The notes: generated by a model not told the origin, from the letters alone. Shown: positions 15,922-24,329, numbered from the stretch's first letter. The stretch is 26,179 nt of DNA from CALZIK01 sp046756565 (GCA_046756565.1 JBHHWO010000061.1:1-26179); one strand, 5' to 3'. Program-made: numbers and translations.

Positions 15922-16605
15922 TCAGCGCAGACAGAGCTCGGCGCCCGGCTCGCAGTCGCGTTCGTAGGCGCGGGCCAGCCAGGTCAGCAGAGCCTGCCCG
16001 GCGTGCTCCGGTGACTTGCCGAAGGCTATGATGCCGTCCTCGTGGCCGCCCATCGCCAGCACCCGGCGCTCGGCGAAGACTCCTTCCCGGTAGAGCCTCT
16101 GGACCTCACGTGCCATCTCTGGGGTGCCGTAGGGCACGCTTGCGGAGGTCTCGGGCAGCCGCAGCTCGTGTCGGCGATTCCACAGAACCGGGGTATGAGC
16201 ATGCAGGACGCAGCGGATATGTGGACCGAGGTCGTAAACGGCACCGTGGGTCATCGACTCGGATGAAGGGGGCGTCAGGCCGTGGCTGACGATACGGTTT
16301 CGATCGAAGTCGTAGCGCTCGACTGCGCAAAAGTCGTCGAGGCCGATGCAGTGCTTGCCGGATGTCTGAGTACCGGTCACGAGAAAGCTCCGCCGGCCGA
16401 GGCCCATGCCCGGCCGGCCGATCCGAATGCTGACGTTGCCGTATCCGGCGCCCTCGTAGCGCGCCCGATCCTGGCCCACGAGACCGGTCAGAGCGAGAAT
16501 CTCACGCCACGCGATGAGCGAGCATACCGGTTCACCGTAGCGCTCGCGGGCGAGCGGCCGGCGCTCGTGCTCGAGCTCGAATTTGATGACGCCTTCTTCG
16601 CGCAC
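15922..16605 (-). CDS. Class II aldolase/adducin family protein
   Basis: Cytoplasmic protein of 227 residues with the zinc-enzyme pattern of fuculose-phosphate aldolase relatives. It shows GAGYGNVSIRIG (substrate phosphate/glycine motif), TGTQTSGK, the acidic/proton-donor region SSESMTHGAVYD, HAHTPVLW (two zinc His) and MGGHEDGIIAF (third His). Such enzymes cleave or epimerise phosphorylated sugars or dehydrate methylthioribulose phosphate; the substrate here cannot be told. It lies 21 bases downstream of malate dehydrogenase on the same strand, suggesting co-transcription. The start ATG at 16603-16605 precedes a slightly longer N-terminus than usual. Confidence 0.85.
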   Translation of the reverse strand: MREEGVIKFELEHERRPLARERYGEPVCSLIAWREILALTGLVGQDRARYEGAGYGNVSIRIGRPGMGLGRRSFLVTGTQTSGKHCIGLDDFCAVERYDFDRNRIVSHGLTPPSSESMTHGAVYDLGPHIRCVLHAHTPVLWNRRHELRLPETSASVPYGTPEMAREVQRLYREGVFAERRVLAMGGHEDGIIAFGKSPEHAGQALLTWLARAYERDCEPGAELCLR

Positions 16606-16626
16606 GAGTCACCCGGACCGAACGGC

Positions 16627-17607
16627 TCAGGAAAGCAGATGCTCGACCGCCTCGCGCTCCTCGCGCAGCTCGGTCTCGGTGGCGTTCATCCGCTCTCGAC
16701 TGAACTGGCTGATCTCTAACCCCTGGACGATCTCGTAGCGCCGATTCTCGCACTGGCAAGGTACCGAGTAGACGATGCCCGGCTCGACACCGTAGCTCCC
16801 GTCGGAGGCGACCGCCATGCTCACCCAGTCTTCCTCGGCGGTGCCCAAGGCCCAGGACCTGACGTGATCGACAGCCGCGGACGCCGCCGAAGCCGCCGAG
16901 GATGCGCCCCGCGCCTTGATGATCTCGGCGCCCCGTTTCTGCACCTTGGGAATGAACTCGTCCCGGTACCAATCATGGTCGATGACCTCGGTTGCCGGCT
17001 GTCCGGAGATCGTCGCATGAGAAATGTCGGGGTACTGGGTCGCCGAGTGATTGCCCCAAATCACCATGCGCCGGACCTCGGCTACGTGCCGGCCGCTCTT
17101 CTGGGCCAGCTGGCTCAACGCGCGGTTGTGATCGAGGCGGGTCATGGCCGTGAACTGCGACGCGTCCAGGTCGGGAGCGTTGCTCCGGGCGATCAGGCAA
17201 TTGGTGTTGGCGGGGTTACCGACCACCAGAACGCGGATCTCACGATCGGCGTGATCGTTGATCGCCTTGCCCTGCGGGCCGAAGATCTTGCCGTTGTCAC
17301 CGAGAAGGTCGGCTCTCTCCATACCGGCAGTTCGGGGCTTGGCACCGACGAGAATCGCGTAGTCGGCGCCGCCGAATCCCTCCGCGTAGTCGGAGGTTGC
17401 GACCGCTCCGTCGAGCAGCGGAAAGGCACCGTCGGCCAGCTCCATAGTCACTCCGGTCAGAGCGTCCATCGCGGGCGGAATCTCGATCAACTGGAGAACC
17501 ATCGGCTGGTAGGGTCCGAGCATGTCGCCGGCGGCAATGCGAAAGCACAGCTGGTAGCCGATGTTCCCTGCGGCGCCGGTGATTGCTACGCGGACGGGCT
17601 TGTTCAT
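16627..17607 (-). CDS. mdh: Malate dehydrogenase (NAD-dependent)
   Basis: Cytoplasmic enzyme of 326 residues that interconverts malate and oxaloacetate in the citric-acid cycle. It shows the dinucleotide motif TGAAGNIGYQL at the N-terminus, the mobile-loop arginines KPRTAGMERADLL, VVGNPANTNCLIA, TRLDHNRALSQLA and the catalytic histidine in VIWGNHSATQYPD. Length and motifs match the group that resembles eukaryotic cytosolic MDH. The ATG (17605-17607) is preceded by AAAGGAAA, a good ribosome-binding site. An Ala/Ser-rich insert (GASSAASAASAAVDHV) is normal for this branch. It is divergent from the Glu/Ala-rich gene at 17723. Confidence 0.95.
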   Translation of the reverse strand: MNKPVRVAITGAAGNIGYQLCFRIAAGDMLGPYQPMVLQLIEIPPAMDALTGVTMELADGAFPLLDGAVATSDYAEGFGGADYAILVGAKPRTAGMERADLLGDNGKIFGPQGKAINDHADREIRVLVVGNPANTNCLIARSNAPDLDASQFTAMTRLDHNRALSQLAQKSGRHVAEVRRMVIWGNHSATQYPDISHATISGQPATEVIDHDWYRDEFIPKVQKRGAEIIKARGASSAASAASAAVDHVRSWALGTAEEDWVSMAVASDGSYGVEPGIVYSVPCQCENRRYEIVQGLEISQFSRERMNATETELREEREAVEHLLS

Positions 17608-17722
17608 GACGGATTTCCTTTCGGGAGTGATTCAGGGTGGTCGTCTATCCTGACCGAAAGGAACTGCTTTTTGAAGAGGTCCGGTGTAAGATCCAGGCTC
17701 TTTTTCCGAGGAGAATCGAACC

Positions 17723-18148
17723 ATGGCAGATACGGACCAGAACAAAGAAGCACAGGAAGCGGAGGTGACCACCGATGCCGCAACCGAAGAAGCCCCGAGT
17801 GAAGAAGCGGCCGCTCAGGAGGCTACTGTAGAGGAGGCCGCCGAGGACGGCACCGATGCTCCGGAAGAACCGTCTCAGGCGGAGGCCGAGGCAAGCTCCG
17901 AGGAGGTCGCCGAGCCGGCTGCCGAGGCTCAGGCCCCGGCGGAGGAGAAAGCTCCTCCAGTCGAGCCGGTTGCCGAGGCCGCTGAGCCCCAGCCGGCTCC
18001 GGCTCCCGACAAGGGACCGGCCAAGGCGAAGCTCAGCGAGCTCAAGGCCGAGCGTGACAAGGCCCTCGAGTCCGGCGACAGCGCGGCGCTCAAGCGTGTG
18101 CGAGCGCGGATCAGGCGGTTGAAGCGCCGTATGCGGCGGGCCAGCTAG
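17723..18148 (+). CDS. Small Glu/Ala-rich protein with basic C-terminal tail, function unknown
   Basis: This 141-residue protein has sharp charge segregation. Residues 1-100 are almost entirely Glu, Ala, Pro, Asp, Thr and Ser and should be disordered. Residues about 101-141 are a Lys/Arg-rich helix (AKLSELKAERDKALESGD, then VRARIRRLKRRMRRAS). The start is supported by GAGGAG at 17708-17713, nine bases before the ATG. No family is recognised. The layout suggests a ribosome-, RNA- or DNA-associated tail with an acidic shield, but that is inference. It ends in a CTAG shared with the stop of the convergent MOSC gene. Confidence 0.75.
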   Translation: MADTDQNKEAQEAEVTTDAATEEAPSEEAAAQEATVEEAAEDGTDAPEEPSQAEAEASSEEVAEPAAEAQAPAEEKAPPVEPVAEAAEPQPAPAPDKGPAKAKLSELKAERDKALESGDSAALKRVRARIRRLKRRMRRAS

Positions 18149-18603
18149 GGCGACTCTCCGGTCTCGATCCAGCGCACTTGGTCACCGATCCGGATCTCCC
18201 CGTCGGTCAGGATCTCGCCGTAGGCGCCGGCGCGCCAGTCGGGATCGAGAGCCGCTCGAAGCCCGGGGTGGCCGCTCTCCATACGTTCACAGGGCCTGGT
18301 CTCGCCGTAAATCCGGATCGCGACGGCGCCGATCTCGAGCGTCTTGCCGCGGCTGTTTGTGAGGTCGACTCCGCTGACCAGGAGGTTGGCGCGGCGCAGC
18401 GCCGGATCCGGCTCGCCAGCGACTTCGGCGGCCGCTTCGGCCCAGCCCTCCACGCTGATCAGGGTCACTTGGCGCCTGCCACCCTGGTTCGCGTTCCCCT
18501 CCAGCCCGAATTCCCTGACGGCTCGAACGCGCGCGGCGGGGTCCATCGGGCCCCGCTTCGCTCGCTTGATCCAGATCTTTTCCAATCGGCCGGCGTCAGC
18601 CAT
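18145..18603 (-). CDS. MOSC domain-containing protein
   Basis: Single-domain MOSC protein of 152 residues: IKRAKRGPMDP at the N-terminus, GLEGNANQGGRRQVTLIS, and the conserved cysteine in the segment YGETRPCERME (about residues 98-108). MOSC domains bind molybdenum cofactor or transfer sulfur, as in MOCS C-termini and YiiM/YcbX; a free-standing domain of this size could be a small reductase or sulfur carrier. Its ATG lies inside the end of the TonB-domain gene (8-base overlap), so it is likely translated from the same mRNA. Confidence 0.88.
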   Translation of the reverse strand: MADAGRLEKIWIKRAKRGPMDPAARVRAVREFGLEGNANQGGRRQVTLISVEGWAEAAAEVAGEPDPALRRANLLVSGVDLTNSRGKTLEIGAVAIRIYGETRPCERMESGHPGLRAALDPDWRAGAYGEILTDGEIRIGDQVRWIETGESP

Positions 18604-19765
18604 CCGAGCCTCCGTCGTCTCCGTCTAGCTGGAAGTTGATCGTCAGGTTGTAGTAGACGTCGACCGCCTTGCCGTCGAGGGTGGCGGGCTCGAAGGTCCA
18701 ATCTCGAACCGCTTCGAGAGCGGCCGCATCCAAGGCCGGATCCAGTGGCTGCGTGACCCAGGCGTCCCTAATCGAGCCGTTACTCGCAATCACCGTGCGC
18801 ACGACCACCAGCCCGGTGGTCCCGGCGTCCTTCGCGGCTGCGGGGTACTCGGGAGCTACCGAGTGGCTGACCTGGGGTTTGACGACGTCACCCTCCACGG
18901 AGTAGATCGGAGCTTCTGTGAGACCCCCGGTAGCGGCGGAAGGGAGGCTGGCCAGGTCCACGGGCTCGGGACTCGAGAAAGCAGCGGTCGGAACCTCTTC
19001 GAGCACGGCGATGCCCGTGTGTTGCCCCCGTCCTCGGTCGTCGGAGAGGAGAATCGAGCCGTGCCGCCGCCAGTTCCTCCAGGGGATCTGAAAACGCGGG
19101 GCTTCGTCCGAAGCGGTGGTGAAGAAGTCCCACTGCTCGACCAGGCCGGACTCGCCGGCGACGTAGACGTGGTACTTGTTCTCGGGCGTCCGGCCGACTT
19201 CGCGAAAGGTCAGCTCGAGGACCTCGGCGGGGCGGCCGTCCAGAAGCTCGCCCTGGCCGATGTGTCTGAGAGCGACCCCGGTGTCCTTGAGCTTGAAGGG
19301 CATGAACACCCAGTAGCTGTCGTTGATCCAGGCGGACTCGCCGAGCTCGAGGAGCTTCGACAGGCTTTCCGGGTCGGAGACCTCCTGACCCGCCTGCCAG
19401 GCCCGTCCCTGTTTGGTGTGGAGGTTCATCAAGACGAGATAGGGCTCTTCGGTCTCCCGGTCGGTTCCCTCCACCCGGATGTCTCCGCTGTGCCGATCCC
19501 AGACATGCAGGCGCCGTCCGAAGAACCTCCAGGTGACGTAGCGAGTCGTGTCCCAGGCCTCGCGGCCCCCGAGGCGGGTCATCACGCGGTCGGCCAGCGC
19601 GATGGCCTCGGCGTCCGACTCGTCGGCGAGGAATCCAGGTGCTGCGGGGTTGACGGTCAAGACGAGCTCCGCTTTGGTGCTTTCTGCCGAAGCTCCGGCC
19701 ACGAGCACCCCCGCCATGGCGAGCGACAGCGCGCAAAGTGTCCCGATGAACTGAGTTCTCTTCAT
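18596..19765 (-). CDS. Exported protein with C-terminal TonB domain
   Basis: Protein of 389 residues with a signal peptide (MKRTQFIGTLCALSLAMAG). Residues about 50-285 form a beta-rich domain with alternating charged and aromatic strands (DTTRYVTWRFFGRRLHVWD, DSYWVFMPFKLKDTG), possibly LolA/LppX-like. A TonB C-terminal domain (about 300-385) begins at SHSVAPEYPAAAKDAGTTG and ends with DVYYNLTINFQ. It lacks the uncleaved N-terminal anchor and Pro-rich spacer of true TonB, so direct energy transduction to the receptor at 3541 is doubtful. Start ATG at 19763-19765 has AGGAG six bases upstream. Confidence 0.82.
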   Translation of the reverse strand: MKRTQFIGTLCALSLAMAGVLVAGASAESTKAELVLTVNPAAPGFLADESDAEAIALADRVMTRLGGREAWDTTRYVTWRFFGRRLHVWDRHSGDIRVEGTDRETEEPYLVLMNLHTKQGRAWQAGQEVSDPESLSKLLELGESAWINDSYWVFMPFKLKDTGVALRHIGQGELLDGRPAEVLELTFREVGRTPENKYHVYVAGESGLVEQWDFFTTASDEAPRFQIPWRNWRRHGSILLSDDRGRGQHTGIAVLEEVPTAAFSSPEPVDLASLPSAATGGLTEAPIYSVEGDVVKPQVSHSVAPEYPAAAKDAGTTGLVVVRTVIASNGSIRDAWVTQPLDPALDAAALEAVRDWTFEPATLDGKAVDVYYNLTINFQLDGDDGGSDG

Positions 19766-19871
19766 TTCGTCTCCTGTCACGAATTCGACCTCGGGGAAGG
19801 GCACGCCTATCGTAGACGTTGTCCGCGAGCCGGTCCATGGGCGAATCGATGCTCGCGGTAGGCTTCGGAGC

Positions 19872-20543
19872 GTGTCACGAGTCCTTGGGAAGCGGTTCGC
19901 GTGGTGGCTGACGGTGGCCTTGGCGGTCTCCGCGGCCGGGCTGGCTATCGACGTGAAAGCTGCCTCCGGGTCCGGGACCGGCGCGGCTCGGGAATCGCCG
20001 GCCGCCATCGACGATGAGAAGATCCGGCTCTTCAAGACCGAGGGCGCGAGATGGATACAGAGCCAACGCGATCGCCACCGGCCGCGGGCACGGCCCCTGG
20101 CCGCCGAGGACCGGCGCCACTTCGAGGCCTACTTTCCGGAACGGATTCTGGATCAAGTTCGCCTGCGCGTGGTCGACAGGTTCGAGAACCCCGAGTTCTT
20201 CTCGGTCTTCGACCAGGTCGGCGAGCCGTACCCGATGGATCTGCGCACCGCCTCGGGCATGGCGCTCATCGACACCGTCTTGATCACGGAAAACGCGTTC
20301 AGGGGTCGAGCCCGACGCCGGCTTCTGTTTCACGAGCTGGTCCATGTAGTTCAGTACGACGTCCTGGGACTCGAGAGCTACATGGACCTCTACGTAGACG
20401 GCTGGGAGCGGGGCGGCCGGCGGTACCATGGGATTCCCCACGAGCGCCAGGCGTATGAGCTCGCGCGGCGATTCTGGGCGCCCGATGAACGAGTCTTTTG
20501 GGTGGAGCGGGAGGTCCGGACCGCTTTCTCGAGCTCTCCATAG
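19872..20543 (+). CDS. Putative exported zinc metallopeptidase (HExxH)
   Basis: This 223-residue protein starts at a GTG and has an N-terminal hydrophobic segment (about residues 10-30) compatible with a signal peptide. The only functional hallmark is LLFHELVHVVQYDVLG, a zincin HExxH (His154, Glu155, His158) followed by Gln. A candidate third ligand lies about 35 residues later in HERQAYELARRF. It resembles small bacterial zincins of uncertain substrate; it could also be a degenerate or structural homologue. It is divergent from the TonB-domain gene, with 106 bases between them. Confidence 0.7.
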   Translation: MSRVLGKRFAWWLTVALAVSAAGLAIDVKAASGSGTGAARESPAAIDDEKIRLFKTEGARWIQSQRDRHRPRARPLAAEDRRHFEAYFPERILDQVRLRVVDRFENPEFFSVFDQVGEPYPMDLRTASGMALIDTVLITENAFRGRARRRLLFHELVHVVQYDVLGLESYMDLYVDGWERGGRRYHGIPHERQAYELARRFWAPDERVFWVEREVRTAFSSSP

Positions 20544-20832
20544 CTCGGGTTTCGGTACCTGCTGACTCTCGCAAATCGGGGAGTTTCTCCCCGGAGAAGC
20601 TCCCGCCAGGGCTTACGTTCCGCAGGAATGAGCTCCCGGTTCTGGACGCCCGATCGGAGGGGCACACTGTTCGGGTCCGGGGATCCGCCTGGGAATACGG
20701 GGCTTACGGGGACCCGCGCCCGAATCGCGAGCCCGGCCGGGGGGGGTCGGACATATCGAGCCTTGAGCAACTGCGCATGGCATAGGCGTTGCCCCTTGAA
20801 GCGTTCGGACAAATCCAGGAGCGGCTCGGCAC
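20544..20832. other. Intergenic region with small inverted repeats
   Basis: No supportable gene. GGGGAG-TTT-CTCCCC (20578-20592) is directly followed by GGAG-AAG-CTCC, giving two adjacent hairpins without a T-run; they could end the zincin transcript by a non-canonical route. AGGAG at 20817-20821 serves the next gene. Confidence 0.45.
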
Positions 20833-23061
20833 ATGGAAACACTCAGACGCCCTAAGCAGAGAGTCCTCGTCGTCGATGACGAGGAGATGATGCGGATGGT
20901 CGCGCGCGAGTCACTGGAGCAAGTCGGCTTCGAGGTCTTCGAGGCCGAGAGCGGAGTCGATGCGATCGATCGCTTCGGCTCGGCTCGTCCGGATATCGTC
21001 TTGCTGGACGTCAAGATGCCCTATCTGGACGGCTACGCAACCTGTCGCGAGTTGCGCGCCTCGGCTCTGGGCCGGCACACTCCGGTTGTGATGATGACCG
21101 GCCAGGACGACGTCGAGTCGGTCCGGCGATCGTACGAAGTGGGAGCCACTGATTTCGTCGCGAAGCCGGTCAACTGGTTGATTCTGGGACACCGCATGGA
21201 GTACATCCTGCGCGCGAATCAGGCGGCGCAGGAGCTGCGCAAGAGTCGCGGTCGACTGGCGAACGCTCAACGGATCGGCCGCCTCGGCTACTGGGAATGG
21301 ATGATCGAAGAAGACCGTCTGGTGTGCTCGGGCGAGATGCAACGGGTTCTGGGCGAGCGCCCCGAGAATCTCCTCGGCACGCTTTCGGATCTCACCGGCC
21401 GAGTCCATTTTGAGGACCAGGCTTTCGTGGCCGGCTATTTCAAGGACCTGCTCGGATTTGGGGAGCCCGCCGGCATCGAGTACCGGATCGTGGGTTCCGA
21501 CGGAATCGAGCGCTACGTCGAACAGCAGACCGAGATCTCGGACAAGACTGTCGACCGCGTGCTGTCGATCACCGGCACCGTACGCGACGTCACCGAGAGC
21601 AAGAACGCCGAGGCCAAGATCCGGTTCATGTCCTACTACGACGGCTTGACCGGACTTCCGAATCGGCACTCGTTTCTCAAGCGGCTGGCCACGTCGATCG
21701 CGCAGCGCGAAGAAGAAGAGGGTGCGCTGGCGGTCTTGTTTCTGGGACTGAATCGCTTTGGCCGGGTCAACGAGACTCTTGGACATAGCGCGGGAGACCA
21801 GCTCTTGCGACAGGTCTCCCAGCGGCTGCATGGCTGTCTGCCACGGAGCGGCTCGAGCTCCGGCCACGAGCGTTCGACTGCCGGCTACGGCGATTTCATC
21901 TCGCGCTTTGGCGGTGACAAGTTCACGATTCTGCTGTCACCGTTGGATGACTCACACGAGGCAGTGCTGGCCGCGAGCCGGGTTCTCGGCATCTTTTCCG
22001 AGGCCTTCGAGCTCGGTGACCAACTGGTCTACGTCGGTGGCAGCGTCGGAATCGCGGTCCATCCAAACGACAGCTGCGATGCTCAGGAGCTCGTCGGGAT
22101 GGCGGATGCGGCGATGCATCACGCCAAGGACGGCTGCGGCGTCAACTACCGGTTCTATGACGACTCGATGAACGCCACCGCTCGACGGCGGCTGGAGCTC
22201 GAGAGCGGTTTGAACCTGGCACTGGAGCGAAACGAGCTCGAGGTGTACTACCAGCCGCAGGTCGAGCTCAGCAGCGGCCGGATCCTCGGTATCGAAGCGT
22301 TGCTGCGCTGGCGGCATCCGGAACTGGGGCTGTTGGGGCCGGCGCGATTTCTGGATATCGCCGAAGAGACCGGTCTGATCAATCTGATCGGCGACTGGGT
22401 GCTCAGGACCGCCTGCGAACAGGCGCGTGAGTGGCAGATCGATTGCTTTCCGCAGCTGCGAATTGCCGTCAACCTTTCGAGCCGCCAGCTGCTCCAGCGC
22501 GACCTGATGGAACGTGTGTCCGAGATTCTCGAAGAGACCGGCATGCCCGCGGAGCAGCTGGAGCTCGAATTGACCGAGGGCGCGTTGATGCAGGACTACG
22601 CCGAGGCCACCGAGTGTCTGTGGCGACTAAAGTCGCTGGGAGTTCGGCTGTCGGTGGACGACTTCGGCACGGGCTACTCGTCCCTGAGCCGGTTGGCCAA
22701 GTTCCCTCTCGACAGCCTCAAGATCGACAAATCCTTTTTGAAGACTGTTCCGGGCGAGCCCGACATGGAGGGCATCGTCTCGGCGATCATCGCGATGGCT
22801 GATGGCCTCGGCCTCGAGGTCGTCGCGGAGGGTGTCGAATCGGAATCGCAGATCGACTTCTTGCTGAAGCAGGGATGTGAGCGCTGTCAGGGATTCCTGT
22901 ACTGCAGGCCGCTGGGCGCGGCCGAGGTCACCGCCTTGCTCGAGGCCGGGGACGGCAGCGGGGGCCGGGGCGGGCTCCAGGTGGACTCGATTCTCGACTC
23001 GATCGAGCGCGTTACGTCCGGGGTAGCGGAACCACAACTCGCGCAGGCAGCCTTCCTGTAG
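20833..23061 (+). CDS. REC-PAS-GGDEF-EAL response regulator, likely c-di-GMP phosphodiesterase
   Basis: Cytoplasmic 742-residue signalling protein. Receiver domain residues 9-125 have Asp15, Asp16, phospho-acceptor Asp59, Thr89 and Lys111 all in place. A PAS-like domain (about 140-255) follows. The GGDEF domain (265-440) is degraded: the signature is GGDKF (360-364), and the usual DLDxF metal aspartates read FLGLNRF. The EAL domain (455-705) is intact: EAL 488-490, NLSSRQL, ELTEG with Glu582, DDFGTGYS 609-616, LKIDKSF with Lys630, and AEGVE with Glu666. It should hydrolyse c-di-GMP under phosphorelay control, the GGDEF part perhaps sensing GTP. No histidine kinase adjoins it, so the partner is unknown. 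Confidence 0.92.
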   Translation: METLRRPKQRVLVVDDEEMMRMVARESLEQVGFEVFEAESGVDAIDRFGSARPDIVLLDVKMPYLDGYATCRELRASALGRHTPVVMMTGQDDVESVRRSYEVGATDFVAKPVNWLILGHRMEYILRANQAAQELRKSRGRLANAQRIGRLGYWEWMIEEDRLVCSGEMQRVLGERPENLLGTLSDLTGRVHFEDQAFVAGYFKDLLGFGEPAGIEYRIVGSDGIERYVEQQTEISDKTVDRVLSITGTVRDVTESKNAEAKIRFMSYYDGLTGLPNRHSFLKRLATSIAQREEEEGALAVLFLGLNRFGRVNETLGHSAGDQLLRQVSQRLHGCLPRSGSSSGHERSTAGYGDFISRFGGDKFTILLSPLDDSHEAVLAASRVLGIFSEAFELGDQLVYVGGSVGIAVHPNDSCDAQELVGMADAAMHHAKDGCGVNYRFYDDSMNATARRRLELESGLNLALERNELEVYYQPQVELSSGRILGIEALLRWRHPELGLLGPARFLDIAEETGLINLIGDWVLRTACEQAREWQIDCFPQLRIAVNLSSRQLLQRDLMERVSEILEETGMPAEQLELELTEGALMQDYAEATECLWRLKSLGVRLSVDDFGTGYSSLSRLAKFPLDSLKIDKSFLKTVPGEPDMEGIVSAIIAMADGLGLEVVAEGVESESQIDFLLKQGCERCQGFLYCRPLGAAEVTALLEAGDGSGGRGGLQVDSILDSIERVTSGVAEPQLAQAAFL

Positions 23062-23211
23062 AAATCGCCGAATCGCGGGGTATTCCTCGCTGACGTCCGG
23101 ATCCGGCGAGCACCCCAGTCGCCAGACCGGACTAGCGGGGAATCCCCCGTTCTTCTTCCGTCCGGAGGGGGCATCCGTCAGCGGGTGCTCCCTCGCTTCG
23201 TCTATGGGGGC

Positions 23212-23259
23212 TTGACGGCTAGCTATCAAAATAATATCATGGAGATATCAAGGGAGGTG
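23212..23259 (+). promoter_or_regulatory. Probable promoter and ribosome-binding site of the SPFH operon
   Basis: TTGACG (23212-23217), 17 bases, TATCAT (23235-23240), then AAGGGAGGTG (23250-23259) just before the ATG at 23264. The segment is an AT-rich island in GC-rich surroundings. It has TATCA repeated at 23224, 23235 and 23245, roughly one helical turn apart, which might bind a regulator such as the RHH protein of the same operon. Predicted by eye. Confidence 0.45.
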
Positions 23260-23263
23260 CTCC

Positions 23264-24142
23264 ATGGCTCAAGTCATCAGAGAACGAGCAGTTTCGGCCC
23301 TGTCGGGCTTTCTGGCGTTGTTCGCGCTACTCGCGATTCTGGCGCTGGCGATCTGGGGCTTCATCGGCGCGGCGTCGCGCGGAGAAGTCGGCGGGATCGT
23401 CGTGTGGCTCCTGATCTTCGCGGTGGATGTCGTCTGCCTTGCCGGACTCTTCACCGTCCAGCCGAACGAGGCCCGCGTGCTGATGCTCTTCGGTGCCTAC
23501 AAGGGAACCGTCCACCTCGCCGGATTGCGATGGGCGAATCCCTTTTATCGCAAGAAGAGGATCTCGGTAAGGACCCGCAATTTCGAGACCGGCAAGCTCA
23601 AGGTCAACGACAGTCGGGGCAATCCCGTCGAGATCGGTGCGGTCGTGGTCTGGAAGGTCGTCGATACGGCCGAGGCGCTCTTCAACGTGGACGACTACGT
23701 CAACTTCGTGCGCGTCCAGAGTGAGGCCGCCGTGCGCGGACTTGCCACCAACTATCCGTACGATGCTCTCGAGGAGGGCGAGGTCACCCTCAGTGGTCAC
23801 ACCGCCAAGATCAGCCAGCAGCTTTGCACCGAGGTGCAGGAGCGTTTGCAGGAAGCCGGGGTCTCGGTCCTCGAAGCGCGCATAAGCCACCTCGCCTACT
23901 CTCCGGAGATCGCGGCAGCAATGTTGCAGAGACAGCAGGCAAGTGCGGTTGTGGCCGCGCGAGCCAAAATCGTCGAGGGCGCAGTCGGCATGGTCGAGCA
24001 CGCGCTCGACGAGCTCTCAAAGCAGCAGATCCTGGAGCTCGACGAAGAACGCAAGGCGGCCATGGTGAGCAACCTTCTGGTCGTCCTCTGCAGCGACAAG
24101 CACACCCAACCCGTGGTGAATACCGGCACGCTGCACAACTGA
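23264..24142 (+). CDS. SPFH (band 7/stomatin-like) domain membrane protein
   Basis: This 292-residue protein has two N-terminal membrane segments (about residues 11-37 and 44-66) and a SPFH domain (about 66-240). The domain shows PNEARVLMLFGAYKGTVH, ISVRTRNFETGKLKVND, GNPVEIGAVVVWKVVDTAEA and EARISHLAYSPEIAAAMLQRQQA. The C-terminus (about 240-292) is helical and would oligomerise. SPFH proteins form ring or cage assemblies at membrane microdomains and often control proteases such as FtsH. This subtype, which precedes a small ribbon-helix-helix gene, occurs in many bacteria without known function. No NfeD-like or protease partner adjoins it. Start is fixed by AAGGGAGGTG. Confidence 0.93.
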   Translation: MAQVIRERAVSALSGFLALFALLAILALAIWGFIGAASRGEVGGIVVWLLIFAVDVVCLAGLFTVQPNEARVLMLFGAYKGTVHLAGLRWANPFYRKKRISVRTRNFETGKLKVNDSRGNPVEIGAVVVWKVVDTAEALFNVDDYVNFVRVQSEAAVRGLATNYPYDALEEGEVTLSGHTAKISQQLCTEVQERLQEAGVSVLEARISHLAYSPEIAAAMLQRQQASAVVAARAKIVEGAVGMVEHALDELSKQQILELDEERKAAMVSNLLVVLCSDKHTQPVVNTGTLHN

Positions 24143-24167
24143 TTCGAGTCGGCCGAACGGAGCCCCG

Positions 24168-24329
24168 GTGGCCAAACGCAAGTCTTTTCTTCTGCGTATC
24201 AATCCCAAGCTCTTCGACGCTCTCCAACGCTGGGCGAACGACGAGCTGCGTAGCGTCAACGGCCAGATCGAGTATCTGCTAGTGCGCGCATTGAAAGACG
24301 CCGGCAGGCATCCCAAGGTGACTAAGTAG
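24168..24329 (+). CDS. Small ribbon-helix-helix (Arc-like) protein, SPFH partner
   Basis: This 53-residue protein, too short for routine calling, starts at a GTG 25 bases after the SPFH gene, with AACGGAG just upstream. It reads as a beta strand KSFLLRINPKL, a first helix FDALQRWANDEL, the turn RSVNGQ and a second helix IEYLLVRALKDAG. This is the Arc/MetJ ribbon-helix-helix plan, close to proteins labelled Arc-family or HicB-like. An antitoxin role is not supported because no toxin gene adjoins it. It may instead autoregulate the SPFH promoter. Confidence 0.8.
   Translation: MAKRKSFLLRINPKLFDALQRWANDELRSVNGQIEYLLVRALKDAGRHPKVTK

Noticed and set aside
16864..17802. 312-codon plus-strand frame opposite malate dehydrogenase
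   Set aside because: It is antisense to a gene with all catalytic motifs and has no family features of its own.
24168..24329. Toxin-antitoxin module based on the RHH protein
   Set aside because: No toxin-sized partner lies beside it; the linked gene is an SPFH membrane protein.
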